Of a DNA stretch of 64,000 bases, positions 1 to 8,203 are shown in pieces; the first letter of the stretch is position 1; the number at the start of each line of letters is the position of its first letter. The DNA is taken from contig JAVBLM010000019.1 in assembly GCA_031553535.1 (NCBI GenBank), forward strand, positions 62,001-126,000. The letters run 5' to 3'. The notes below the pieces were generated by a model. The model made no database searches. It was not told where the DNA came from and saw nothing but the letters and a program-made list of their open reading frames with translations. Both the position numbers and the translations under genes were made by a program. This DNA is from JAIROC01 sp031553535 (lineage in GTDB: Bacteria; Bacteroidota; Bacteroidia; Bacteroidales; WCHB1-69).

Positions 1-2
1 TC

Positions 3-884
3 ATATTTGCTCAACGGAAACAATACAAGCAGCAGAAATGGTACTATATTACGCAATGGCTTCCCATCGTATTGGTTTCTGCCTTTTCGCTCTTTACTAT
101 GTTTTATTGCCTTCGTCATGAGCCATGGCACGATTTCAGACCATGGAAAACAGGTAATTTCATAGCGGGAGAAACTTATTCCCAAGCTCCTGAAGTGGAC
201 TTTGTTTTCCAATACAAAAATAATACTACCGGTTCCATTAAAGAAGTAACAATGGAAGAGTTGTCTGCAATTGCAGAGGATAGTTTACAATCTGCTGACC
301 TGGAAAACAATTATACCTACCATAATCGTGTAGAAAAAATAATAAAACCCGGGATCAATGCCCCTCTTGCGGATTTCACTATTATGGATTTAAATAAAAA
401 GGAAGATATAAAGAACAATATTATCATCTCCCCTGACTATACATTTATTATATTTATCCGTGATGTTACAGATGTAACTCCGGAAAAATTTGCAAGTACA
501 AAAAATCTAATTAATGAACTGGAAGCAAACAATATTAATCATGTTGTTATAACGGGGTCATTGCCTAAAGAAGTAGAAGCGTTTAATACACAGAACAACA
601 CGAATATTTATTTCTACTATAGCGATATTACACCGTTAAAAACCGCTGTTCGGAATAATCCGGGAGTTATATTAATAAAAGAGGGATATGTTATTGATAA
701 ATGGAGTTACAGAGATATTCCATCCATAGAGACGATAAAGATTTCCATTCCTAAATACGAGAAAAAATTAGAAAAATATAAAGTAAAGCACCCTCCTGTT
801 CTTCCTAACGGGGAAACCATTACAGAAATGGAAGAATCTGGTGATGAAATAATACATTCCGAAAAACAAGAAGATATAATTTAA
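3..884 (+). CDS. BT_3928-like DoxX/thioredoxin-like membrane protein, C-terminal part (5' end outside window)
   Basis: The reading frame is open from the first bases of the window, so this is the last 293 or so residues of a longer protein. A membrane segment (about residues 19-35 of the visible part) is followed by an HDFRPW motif and a loop that resembles the DFRPY region of the Bacteroidota BT_3928 family, in which an N-terminal DoxX domain precedes a thioredoxin-like domain. The soluble part has a thioredoxin-like pattern (a FTIMDL strand, then FIIFIRDV) but no CxxC, so it is probably not a redox-active thioredoxin. The tail is acidic. nadE starts 22 bp downstream, probably in the same transcript. 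A second DoxX/thioredoxin-like protein that does keep a CxxC lies at 25692-26624. The family assignment rests on pattern memory and is moderate. Confidence 0.65.
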   Translation: MFAQRKQYKQQKWYYITQWLPIVLVSAFSLFTMFYCLRHEPWHDFRPWKTGNFIAGETYSQAPEVDFVFQYKNNTTGSIKEVTMEELSAIAEDSLQSADLENNYTYHNRVEKIIKPGINAPLADFTIMDLNKKEDIKNNIIISPDYTFIIFIRDVTDVTPEKFASTKNLINELEANNINHVVITGSLPKEVEAFNTQNNTNIYFYYSDITPLKTAVRNNPGVILIKEGYVIDKWSYRDIPSIETIKISIPKYEKKLEKYKVKHPPVLPNGETITEMEESGDEIIHSEKQEDII

Positions 885-906
885 TTATTGAATAAAAATA
901 AATAAT

Positions 907-1749
907 ATGTCTGAATCTATATTTTCAGCTTCCGATACTCAATTTCTAACAACCGAAGCGGAAATATCGCATGCAATAAAAGTAATGCGGGCAAAAACGG
1001 CTGCATACATTATGGATAACCAACTCAAATCACTGGTAATTGGTATATCCGGTGGTATTGATAGCGCCTTTGCTGCAGCATTATTACGTCCCGTATGCGA
1101 TTTCACAAATACAAAACTGATCGGGCGTTCCATCACTATTGAAACCAATAAAGAAGATGAAATCGAACGTTCTAAAACCATCGGGTCACTTTTTTGTCAC
1201 GATTTCCAATATTTAGACTATACTCATATTTATAATGAACATAAAAAAGAACTACCGGAATTAAACGGTCAGTTATTATCCAACTTAAGAATGGGCAACT
1301 GCAAAGCCCGCATTCGAATGATCTGTCTTTACGATTTAGCACAACTCAACCGGGGAATTGTTATCGCTACAGATAACTTCACTGAATATCTGACCGGATT
1401 TTGGACACTTCATGGAGATGTTGGGGATTATGCTCCTTTTATTCATTTGTGGAAAACGGAAGTCTATTCTGCTACAAAATTTTTATGCAAACAACATACA
1501 AAAGAGCAGGCTGATGCTCTTACGCAATGTATTAATGCCGTACCTACTGATGGACTGGGGATCAGTAACTCCGATTTAGAACAACTTGGCACTTCTACAT
1601 ACGAAGAAGTTGACCAAATATTGGCAGCTTATCTTCGAGGAGACAAAACGCTGGAAAAACATCCCCTCGTAGAGAGATTCCATTCCACTGAATATAAGCG
1701 AAAGAACCCTATATCAATAAGCAGATTAGCGTTAATTAATCATGAATAA
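907..1749 (+). CDS. nadE: NAD(+) synthase, short ammonia-dependent type
   Basis: Catalyses the last step of NAD biosynthesis: ATP-dependent amidation of deamido-NAD. The PP-loop motif SGGIDSA is at about residues 48-54 (in IGISGGIDSAFAAALL). The ATP/deamido-NAD region follows with GNCKARIRMICLYDLA and an IATDNFTEYLTGFWT segment typical of NadE. The protein has 280 residues, the size of the single-domain synthetase, and no glutaminase (nitrilase) domain, so ammonia is the expected nitrogen donor. It follows the DoxX-like gene after 22 bp; no terminator is visible behind it, only about 240 bp of AT-rich leader of the T9SS operon. Confidence 0.93.
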   Translation: MSESIFSASDTQFLTTEAEISHAIKVMRAKTAAYIMDNQLKSLVIGISGGIDSAFAAALLRPVCDFTNTKLIGRSITIETNKEDEIERSKTIGSLFCHDFQYLDYTHIYNEHKKELPELNGQLLSNLRMGNCKARIRMICLYDLAQLNRGIVIATDNFTEYLTGFWTLHGDVGDYAPFIHLWKTEVYSATKFLCKQHTKEQADALTQCINAVPTDGLGISNSDLEQLGTSTYEEVDQILAAYLRGDKTLEKHPLVERFHSTEYKRKNPISISRLALINHE

Positions 1750-1893
1750 TTCTAAAAAACATAATTTAAACTCAATCCGCATAAGGATATTAATACACTG
1801 AAAACAAATAAAATAAACAACAATCACTATACGTGTTTATAATTTAAATAAAAAATAATGTTATATGATGACTAAATATTCGATAAAATTATT

Positions 1894-1901
1894 TAATTTT
1901 G
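1894..1901 (+). promoter_or_regulatory. Candidate -7 box of the T9SS operon promoter
   Basis: TAATTTTG fits the Bacteroidota -7 consensus TAnnTTTG and lies 91 bp before the porP start. The 8-bp palindrome GAACGTTC begins on the box's last base (1901-1908) and would cover the start-site region. No clear -33 element is seen. The 243 bp between nadE and porP hold nothing else I recognise. Confidence 0.45.
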
Positions 1902-1992
1902 AACGTTCGAATTGTAAACTTTATCTATATTGAAGGTCGAGCAAATATTTTTGGTGATAAGAGAAAATTAAATCTCATTAAATCAACACACT

Positions 1993-3003
1993 ATGGGAAA
2001 TAGAAAGTTTTATATTTTTATTTTTTTGCTAACTATTGCAATACCAAGTTTTGGGCAACAGGACCCACAATTTACGCAATATATGTATACAATTCTTCCA
2101 ATCAATCCTGGTTACGCAGGAAATTCCGGGATTTGTGCTTCCTTGCATTATCGCCAACAATGGGCAGGATTCACAGATGTTGATCCCGAAACAGGAGAAA
2201 AATATAAAACATCTCCACGTGATATTATGTTTTCGGTAAATGCTCCTGTAAAAGCCTTACATGGAGGATTAGGGCTTACTATATATAACGATGCATATGG
2301 CCACCAAAATGATATTACCGTAAAATTAGCTTATGCTTTCAAAATGAATATTGGAGGTGGAAACCTAGGGCTTGGGCTTTCTGCGGATTTCCTGAGTAGG
2401 AAAATTCGGGCAAATGAATATTATTCGGGAGTAAGTGGAGACCCTACTATTATTAATGATCTCGGGGAATCAGACATGTATTTTGATATTTCTTTTGGGG
2501 CTTATTACCAAATGCAGGATAAATGGTATGCTGGCATCAGTGCTACTCAGTTGATTTCTGCTATTGGAGGAAGTAAAATCTCTCAAGAAGGGGCAAGACA
2601 TTTTTATGCAATGGGAGGATATTCTTTTGCCATTCCATCTAATCCCAGTTGGACATTAAAGCCAAGTGCATTATTAAAAACAGATTTAACAGTAGTCCAA
2701 TTAGATCTTACACTATTAGCTGATTATAATAATTTAATTTGGTTCGGTGCCAGCTACCGCATGATAGATGCAGTTGCTATATTGGTAGGGGCAAAACCTT
2801 TTATAAATTCATCTACTGCTATTCGTGGTTTGGAAATCGTAGCATCTTATGATATAAATACTTCCAAGATGATAAATCATGGAAGAAGTTTCGGCGGGCC
2901 GGAATTTTGTATAAAATATTGCTTCAATCTTGTAACAAAACCGTCAATTTATGGGTATAAGGGAACAAGGTTGTTAGGAAACAAGCCTATTGAATATAGA
3001 TAA
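1993..3003 (+). CDS. porP: PorP/SprF family type IX secretion outer-membrane protein
   Basis: Predicted outer-membrane beta-barrel of the PorP/SprF family, a component of the T9SS that in other species links the periplasmic machinery to the outer membrane. A signal peptide (residues 1-21, ending SFGQ) is followed by the family hallmark QQDPQFTQYMY and NPGYAG, then glycine- and aromatic-rich alternating strands. The length of 336 residues is normal. It is the first gene of the porP-K-L-M-N cluster, the order known from Porphyromonas gingivalis, and lies 39 bp upstream of porK. The candidate promoter is at 1894-1901. Confidence 0.92.
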   Translation: MGNRKFYIFIFLLTIAIPSFGQQDPQFTQYMYTILPINPGYAGNSGICASLHYRQQWAGFTDVDPETGEKYKTSPRDIMFSVNAPVKALHGGLGLTIYNDAYGHQNDITVKLAYAFKMNIGGGNLGLGLSADFLSRKIRANEYYSGVSGDPTIINDLGESDMYFDISFGAYYQMQDKWYAGISATQLISAIGGSKISQEGARHFYAMGGYSFAIPSNPSWTLKPSALLKTDLTVVQLDLTLLADYNNLIWFGASYRMIDAVAILVGAKPFINSSTAIRGLEIVASYDINTSKMINHGRSFGGPEFCIKYCFNLVTKPSIYGYKGTRLLGNKPIEYR

Positions 3004-3042
3004 TATAGATAATATAACTGAATAAACAAAACTGTCAAAAAT

Positions 3043-4494
3043 ATGAAGAAGTCATTTTTTTTAACGTTAATTACAATCGCATTAATACTTAATGCATGTA
3101 ATAACTCAGGGAACGGACAATTGGTAGGTGTGAAAGATCGTCCAACCTTCGTAGACGAAATTCCTTATGGCATGAAATTTATTGAACAAGGGCATTTTTT
3201 AATGGGTGCGAATACCCAAGATGCTGCTTATTCATTAACTTATAGTGCAAAAAATATTACAGTAAATTCATTTTATATGGATGAAACTGAAATAACAAAC
3301 AACGAATATCGTCAGTTTGTAGATTGGGTTCGTGATTCCATCGCTCATATTTTACTTGGCAACGCAAGCCTTGATAGTGAAGATGAATATGCCCATTTTG
3401 TTACCTATGGGAAAGGCCATGAGGAAGAAGGCGAACCTGTTGAACCAAGGGTAATTAATTGGAAGACAAAAATTGATTGGAACTCTACCGATCCAGAATA
3501 CATTGCTGCATTAGAACCTCTTTATAGTTCGCCGGTTTCTGGAAATGAACGTTACTACCACTACGGCGGTAAGGATCTAAATGTAAAAATATTAAATTTT
3601 GAATACTGGTGGACTGATAAACGTAACTATAGAGATCCTGAAGATCCTGATGTAATAGGCGCTGCTTTTAAAGACTTTGATAATATTGACCCCCAGACTG
3701 ACGATCAGGGTATGTTTCAAAATCGTCCTTTGGCTTATGCACAAGGTAAAAAACCCTTCTTGAGAAGAGAAAGTATAAATATTTATCCGGATACTCTGTG
3801 TTGGATATTTGACTTTACTTATTCTTTTAATGATCCAATTGCTGACAGTTATTTTTCGCATCCACAATATGATCACTATCCGGTGGTAGGAGTGAATTGG
3901 AAACAAGCGAGAGCTTTTTGTGCATGGAGAACCGCTATTCGGAATGTTTACTTGGGAAGTGTTAAAGGTTGGGCTTTTGAAAATGAATTTCGTTTACCTA
4001 ATGAAGCAGAATGGGAATACGCTTCAAGAGGTCAATTACATGCTAACGACTATCCTTGGGGAGGGCCTTACACAGAAAATATAAATGGATGTTTTTTGGC
4101 TAACTTTAAACCTCAAAGAGGTAACTATGGAGCAGACGGGGGAATTCAATCTATTATTGTAGCACACTATCATCCAAATGACTTCGGTCTTTATGATATG
4201 GCTGGAAATGTAGCTGAATGGTGTGAAGATGCATATAATGAATCCGCTTATAATTTTGCACATGACCTTAACATGCAATATACTTATTATGCAAAGAAAG
4301 GTGATCCTGAAGTAATGAAACGTAAGGTAATACGTGGTGGTTCATGGAAAGACATTAGCTATTTCCTTCATAATGCCGCCAGATCTTATGAATATCAAGA
4401 TTCCGGAAAATGTTACGTTGGCTTTAGATGTGTGCAATCCTATTTGGGACGCGTTAGAGGTGATAATATGAAAACCGCATCTAATGTATATTAA
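3043..4494 (+). CDS. porK: PorK/GldK, T9SS ring lipoprotein with FGE-sulfatase fold
   Basis: Lipoprotein that with PorN forms the large periplasmic ring of the T9SS beneath the outer membrane. The signal peptide ends in a lipobox LNAC with lipidated Cys19. The rest is a formylglycine-generating-enzyme/sulfatase-modifying fold: the GHFLMG start at about residue 50, FYMDETEITNNEYRQFV, RLPNEAEWEYASRG, DMAGNVAEWCEDAY and a terminal RGGSW...GFRC block. PorK/GldK proteins use this fold as a scaffold and not as an enzyme. A 64-bp AT-rich gap separates it from porL. 483 residues is typical. Confidence 0.95.
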   Translation: MKKSFFLTLITIALILNACNNSGNGQLVGVKDRPTFVDEIPYGMKFIEQGHFLMGANTQDAAYSLTYSAKNITVNSFYMDETEITNNEYRQFVDWVRDSIAHILLGNASLDSEDEYAHFVTYGKGHEEEGEPVEPRVINWKTKIDWNSTDPEYIAALEPLYSSPVSGNERYYHYGGKDLNVKILNFEYWWTDKRNYRDPEDPDVIGAAFKDFDNIDPQTDDQGMFQNRPLAYAQGKKPFLRRESINIYPDTLCWIFDFTYSFNDPIADSYFSHPQYDHYPVVGVNWKQARAFCAWRTAIRNVYLGSVKGWAFENEFRLPNEAEWEYASRGQLHANDYPWGGPYTENINGCFLANFKPQRGNYGADGGIQSIIVAHYHPNDFGLYDMAGNVAEWCEDAYNESAYNFAHDLNMQYTYYAKKGDPEVMKRKVIRGGSWKDISYFLHNAARSYEYQDSGKCYVGFRCVQSYLGRVRGDNMKTASNVY

Positions 4495-4557
4495 AATGAA
4501 ATAATTAAATACAAAATAAAAGATAATCATTAACAATTAAACTTAAAAAACTAGATT

Positions 4558-5442
4558 ATGGGACTGAATGAGTTAGTAAGAAGTAAAGGCTACAAAAACT
4601 TTATGGCAAAGTTATATGGTATTGGTGCTGCCGTAGTAATTATGGGTGCATTGTTTAAAATTTTGCACTTACCAGGTGCTGATATTATGCTTTTACTGGG
4701 TATGGGGACAGAATCTATTATATTCTTATTCTCTGCTTTTGAACCTCTACACGTTGAATATAATTGGGCATTAGTATATCCTCAATTGGCAATGGGAAAT
4801 GATGAGCAAGTAGATAAAAAACAAAAAAAAGTTGTGCAAGGGAGTATTACCCAGCAATTAGACAGAGCATTGGAAGAGGCAAAAATCGGACCGGAATTAT
4901 TAGAAAGTTTAGCTTCGGGAATGAGAAACTTAGGTGAAAATGCGAAACAACTTTCAGGTGTTTCCGATTCTGTTGCTGCTACTGACGGTTTCGTATCCAG
5001 TTTGTCTAAAGCGACTGAATCATTGCGTAACATGAGTGCTTCTTATGAAAAAACGGCCGAAGCAATTGGTGCGAATTCAAATGTTGCTGCCGAATATTTC
5101 CAAAAAGTGGAAAAGGCCACAGAAGCGGTTGATAAACTAGCAAGTGTATATGAACAGACTGTACAAACAATGAGTACTGATTCCGGATATATGGAAGGTG
5201 TACATCGTTTATCTAAAAATTTATCAGCTATAAATGCAGCTTATGAATTACAACTACAAACTACTACCGAAGCTTTAAACACTTCAAAAGAACTAGACGC
5301 CCAAATGAGGTCTACAACTGAAAATTTATCACAATCAGCATCACAAGTTCTTGCATACAAAGAACAAGTGGATATGTTGGCAAAGAATATCAGCAAATTG
5401 AATGATATTTACGGCAACATGTTAGCTGCTATGAGCAGGTAA
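4558..5442 (+). CDS. porL: PorL/GldL, T9SS inner-membrane motor subunit
   Basis: Inner-membrane stator-like subunit that with PorM converts proton-motive force into the energy of T9SS transport. Two transmembrane helices lie close to the N-terminus (about residues 16-36 and 41-61). A lysine (K34) falls at the end of helix 1 and a glutamate (E52) lies in helix 2; charged residues in these helices are implicated in proton coupling in GldL. The remaining 230 residues form a long cytoplasmic region rich in heptad-like repeats (Ala, Glu, Ser, Leu), probably coiled coil. It is followed after 53 bp by porM. Confidence 0.94.
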   Translation: MGLNELVRSKGYKNFMAKLYGIGAAVVIMGALFKILHLPGADIMLLLGMGTESIIFLFSAFEPLHVEYNWALVYPQLAMGNDEQVDKKQKKVVQGSITQQLDRALEEAKIGPELLESLASGMRNLGENAKQLSGVSDSVAATDGFVSSLSKATESLRNMSASYEKTAEAIGANSNVAAEYFQKVEKATEAVDKLASVYEQTVQTMSTDSGYMEGVHRLSKNLSAINAAYELQLQTTTEALNTSKELDAQMRSTTENLSQSASQVLAYKEQVDMLAKNISKLNDIYGNMLAAMSR

Positions 5443-5495
5443 TGCTTTATTATGGTTAATTAATTTAGTTGTATAATAAAAAATAAATAAAATAT

Positions 5496-7115
5496 ATGGG
5501 AGCAACAAATTGTCCGGAAACCCCGAGGCAGAGAATGATAAGTATGATGTACCTTGTTCTCACTGCTATGTTGGCACTGAATGTATCTAAAGATATCTTG
5601 GATGCATTTGTGGTGGTAAACGAAGCAATGGAGCAAACAACAGCAAACTTTGATACGAAAGTAAATCAGAGTTATGCCATGTTTGATGCAGCAGAAGCAG
5701 CAGAGCCTGATAAAGTAAAAAAATATAATGATAAAGCAAAAGAAATTCGTGATATTTCCGATGAACTGGTTAAGTATATTGAGCAAGTAAAATGGGAAAT
5801 GTATTCTGAAGTAGATGGTATTTCGATAGATGAAGCAAAAAACAAGCCCCTTAAAGATATGGGTGCAAAAGACAATTACAGTAAACCATCCACTTTTTTC
5901 ATGGGTTCCGCAAGTAGCGGAAAAAAAGGAGAAGCTTTCCTAATGCATGAAAAAATACAACAATTCAAAGATGATATCGTTAAAATAGTTGGAGAACCTG
6001 ATTATAAGATTCCAATGGGATTAGATACAGAAGGCCCTTTTTATAATAAAGATAAACAAAAGGAAAGTTGGGAGAAACATAATTTTGACCGTGTTGTAGC
6101 TGCTGCTGCTTATACACTTTTAAACAAATTGATCGGAGAAACCCGGAATATGGAATTTGAAGTTGTAAATTACTTATACCGTGCTATTGATGCTGGTAGT
6201 CATAAATTCGACAAAGTAGAGGCAAAGGTTATTCCTAACAGTCGTATTGTATTTGCAGGGGACAGCTATGAAGCAGATATTATTGTTGCTGCGGTTGACA
6301 CTCGCCAAGACCCAACTGTATATTGGAGATCCGGACTTGAACAAGCAACAGAAAGTATGGTTAACAGTTTGAATGTCCTGGAAGGAGAACAAGGTGTTGT
6401 TCACCTCAAGATACCGACCAGTGCTGTAGGAGATCAAAAATTTGCCGGATTGATAAAATTGGTTGGTCCAGATGGGAAAGATCAATACCATCCTTTCCAA
6501 AGTACATATACGGTTACCAGACCTTCAGCTGCAGTAGCTGCTGAAAAAATGAATGTTTTTTACGCCGGGATTCCAAACCCTGTTTCTATTGCTGCTCCGG
6601 TTGCCCCTGAAAAATTGCGTATTTCCTGGGGAGGTGCAACGGCAAGCCCTCTAGGAGGAGGGCGTTATGATGTAAACGTTCCGCCATCCATGGCAGGAAG
6701 GGAAATTACTGTTGCCGTATCGGCAGATATGGGTGGAGGAAAAGCTCAGAATATGGGCTCTACAACTTTCCGTGTGAAATCTGTGCCAGAACCAACCGTA
6801 TACTTGGGAGCGAATATATCAGGAGGACGTCAACCTAAAGAGGCTATTTTGGGGAATCCTCTTGTTACAGCAAGAATGGATCCTGATTTCAATTATGAAC
6901 TAAGATGGAGTGTCTTATCTTATAGGGTTACATTCGTAAGAAACGGGGTGGAAGATGCACCGGTAACGGTTACAGGCCCTTATTTTACGGATCAAATAAA
7001 ATCACGAGTTCAATCGGCTCCGTCCGGTACCGTTATTGAAATCTCAGAAATAAGAATACAAAGTATTGCTGGAACCCGGAACGTACAAAAACAATTGATG
7101 ATTCGGATTCGGTAA
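5496..7115 (+). CDS. porM: PorM/GldM, T9SS motor and periplasmic shaft protein
   Basis: Bitopic protein whose single N-terminal helix packs with PorL and whose periplasmic domains contact the PorK/N ring. The start MGATNCPETPRQRMISMMYL is characteristic: a short cytoplasmic stretch, then one transmembrane helix (about residues 14-35, MMYLVLTAMLALNVSKDIL). Helical and then beta-rich domains follow to residue 539, including a FAGDSYEADIIVAAVDTR segment and a GGGRYDVNVP segment of the D2-D4 domains. The length matches the family. The gap to porN is 27 bp, consistent with one transcript. Confidence 0.95.
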   Translation: MGATNCPETPRQRMISMMYLVLTAMLALNVSKDILDAFVVVNEAMEQTTANFDTKVNQSYAMFDAAEAAEPDKVKKYNDKAKEIRDISDELVKYIEQVKWEMYSEVDGISIDEAKNKPLKDMGAKDNYSKPSTFFMGSASSGKKGEAFLMHEKIQQFKDDIVKIVGEPDYKIPMGLDTEGPFYNKDKQKESWEKHNFDRVVAAAAYTLLNKLIGETRNMEFEVVNYLYRAIDAGSHKFDKVEAKVIPNSRIVFAGDSYEADIIVAAVDTRQDPTVYWRSGLEQATESMVNSLNVLEGEQGVVHLKIPTSAVGDQKFAGLIKLVGPDGKDQYHPFQSTYTVTRPSAAVAAEKMNVFYAGIPNPVSIAAPVAPEKLRISWGGATASPLGGGRYDVNVPPSMAGREITVAVSADMGGGKAQNMGSTTFRVKSVPEPTVYLGANISGGRQPKEAILGNPLVTARMDPDFNYELRWSVLSYRVTFVRNGVEDAPVTVTGPYFTDQIKSRVQSAPSGTVIEISEIRIQSIAGTRNVQKQLMIRIR

Positions 7116-7142
7116 AATAAAAAATTATAAATTATATTTGTT

Positions 7143-8102
7143 ATGAAGAATTTAGGTTTAACATTAATTATTATTTTGGTCAGTACACTGTCTTTTGGTC
7201 AAGTATTCGACAGTTCAGGTACTGAAGAAGGGAGAGATTCTACAAAAGGTACTGGTGTTATGGATGCTATCCGAAAACCGGTAGATGCTGTTTATGAAAA
7301 GAAAGACACCCGTAATAGTAAACCTATGGCCCTTGTATCTATCCGCGAGGCAGATGTGTTATATTCCAATCTAACATGGAGTGTTATTGATTTACGTGAA
7401 AAAATGAATCATCCTCTATATTATCCGACAGAAACCAAAGGGAATTGGAAAAGTTTAATGCAAGCTATTCTTGATGTCACAACCGATTCTTCAGAGGCAA
7501 ATCCCAATCCCCTTCGAGTGTACCTTGATGAATATGTAACAATTCCATATACAAGAGAAGGTATTAAGGAAAATACAGGAGTTTCTTTTACACAACCTAT
7601 AATAAATGAATGGGGTGAAGAAATTGGTCAACAAACTTTATTTACATCCTGGGGTGCAAAAGAAGTTTTCCAATATGTTATCAAAGACCAATACATCATG
7701 GATAAGCAACGTTCTATTATGGAACCACGCCTTATGGTTATGTGTCCGATGTTTTGGTATGAACCTGTAAATACATCTTATCAGGATTCTTATGAAGAAG
7801 AAGGAGATATGCCATCAGTAGTAACACGCCGCTGGCGTAGATTCGGATGGCTATATTATCCTGAAATGAGACCGATGCTAACAGTTACGGAAGTATTTAA
7901 TCCTCAAAATAATGCTCAACGTAGAACGTATGATGATATTTTTATGCAACGTCGTTTTTCCAGTTTCATTAAAGCAACTGAAAATGTACATGACAATCGT
8001 GAAATAAATGAATATATTGTCAACGGAATGGATCAACGTTTGGAATCTGACTATATTAAGGAAAAGCTTCGTCAAAGAGAACACGAAATGTGGGAATACT
8101 AA
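7143..8102 (+). CDS. porN: PorN/GldN, T9SS ring protein
   Basis: Periplasmic protein that binds PorK to form the T9SS ring. A cleavable signal peptide (about residues 1-20, ending LSFGQ) precedes a mature domain containing VLYSNLTWSVIDLREKMNHPLYYP, the family's best conserved segment, and a C-terminal RRWRRFGWLYYPEMRPML block. 319 residues. It is the last gene of the secretion cluster; a hairpin at 8131-8159 follows, so the operon probably ends here. Confidence 0.93.
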   Translation: MKNLGLTLIIILVSTLSFGQVFDSSGTEEGRDSTKGTGVMDAIRKPVDAVYEKKDTRNSKPMALVSIREADVLYSNLTWSVIDLREKMNHPLYYPTETKGNWKSLMQAILDVTTDSSEANPNPLRVYLDEYVTIPYTREGIKENTGVSFTQPIINEWGEEIGQQTLFTSWGAKEVFQYVIKDQYIMDKQRSIMEPRLMVMCPMFWYEPVNTSYQDSYEEEGDMPSVVTRRWRRFGWLYYPEMRPMLTVTEVFNPQNNAQRRTYDDIFMQRRFSSFIKATENVHDNREINEYIVNGMDQRLESDYIKEKLRQREHEMWEY

Positions 8103-8130
8103 ACATAATTTATTATATTGAAGTTTACAT

Positions 8131-8159
8131 GAAAGGTTGTTTTTAACGAACAACCTTTC
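8131..8159 (+). terminator. Hairpin after the T9SS operon
   Basis: Perfect 11-bp inverted repeat GAAAGGTTGTT (8131-8141) and AACAACCTTTC (8149-8159) with a 7-nt loop, 28 bp after the porN stop. There is no long U-tract after it, so termination may be partial. Confidence 0.65.
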
Positions 8160-8203
8160 TGCATTTAACCATGTATAAATAAAAAGTATTTATTAAATTC
8201 AGG

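Noticed and set aside
939..1181. Minus-strand frame inside nadE (80 codons).
   Set aside because: It lies entirely within a well-supported gene and shows no domain; the same was decided for the many short frames antisense to recG, porM, the 1501-residue gene and others.
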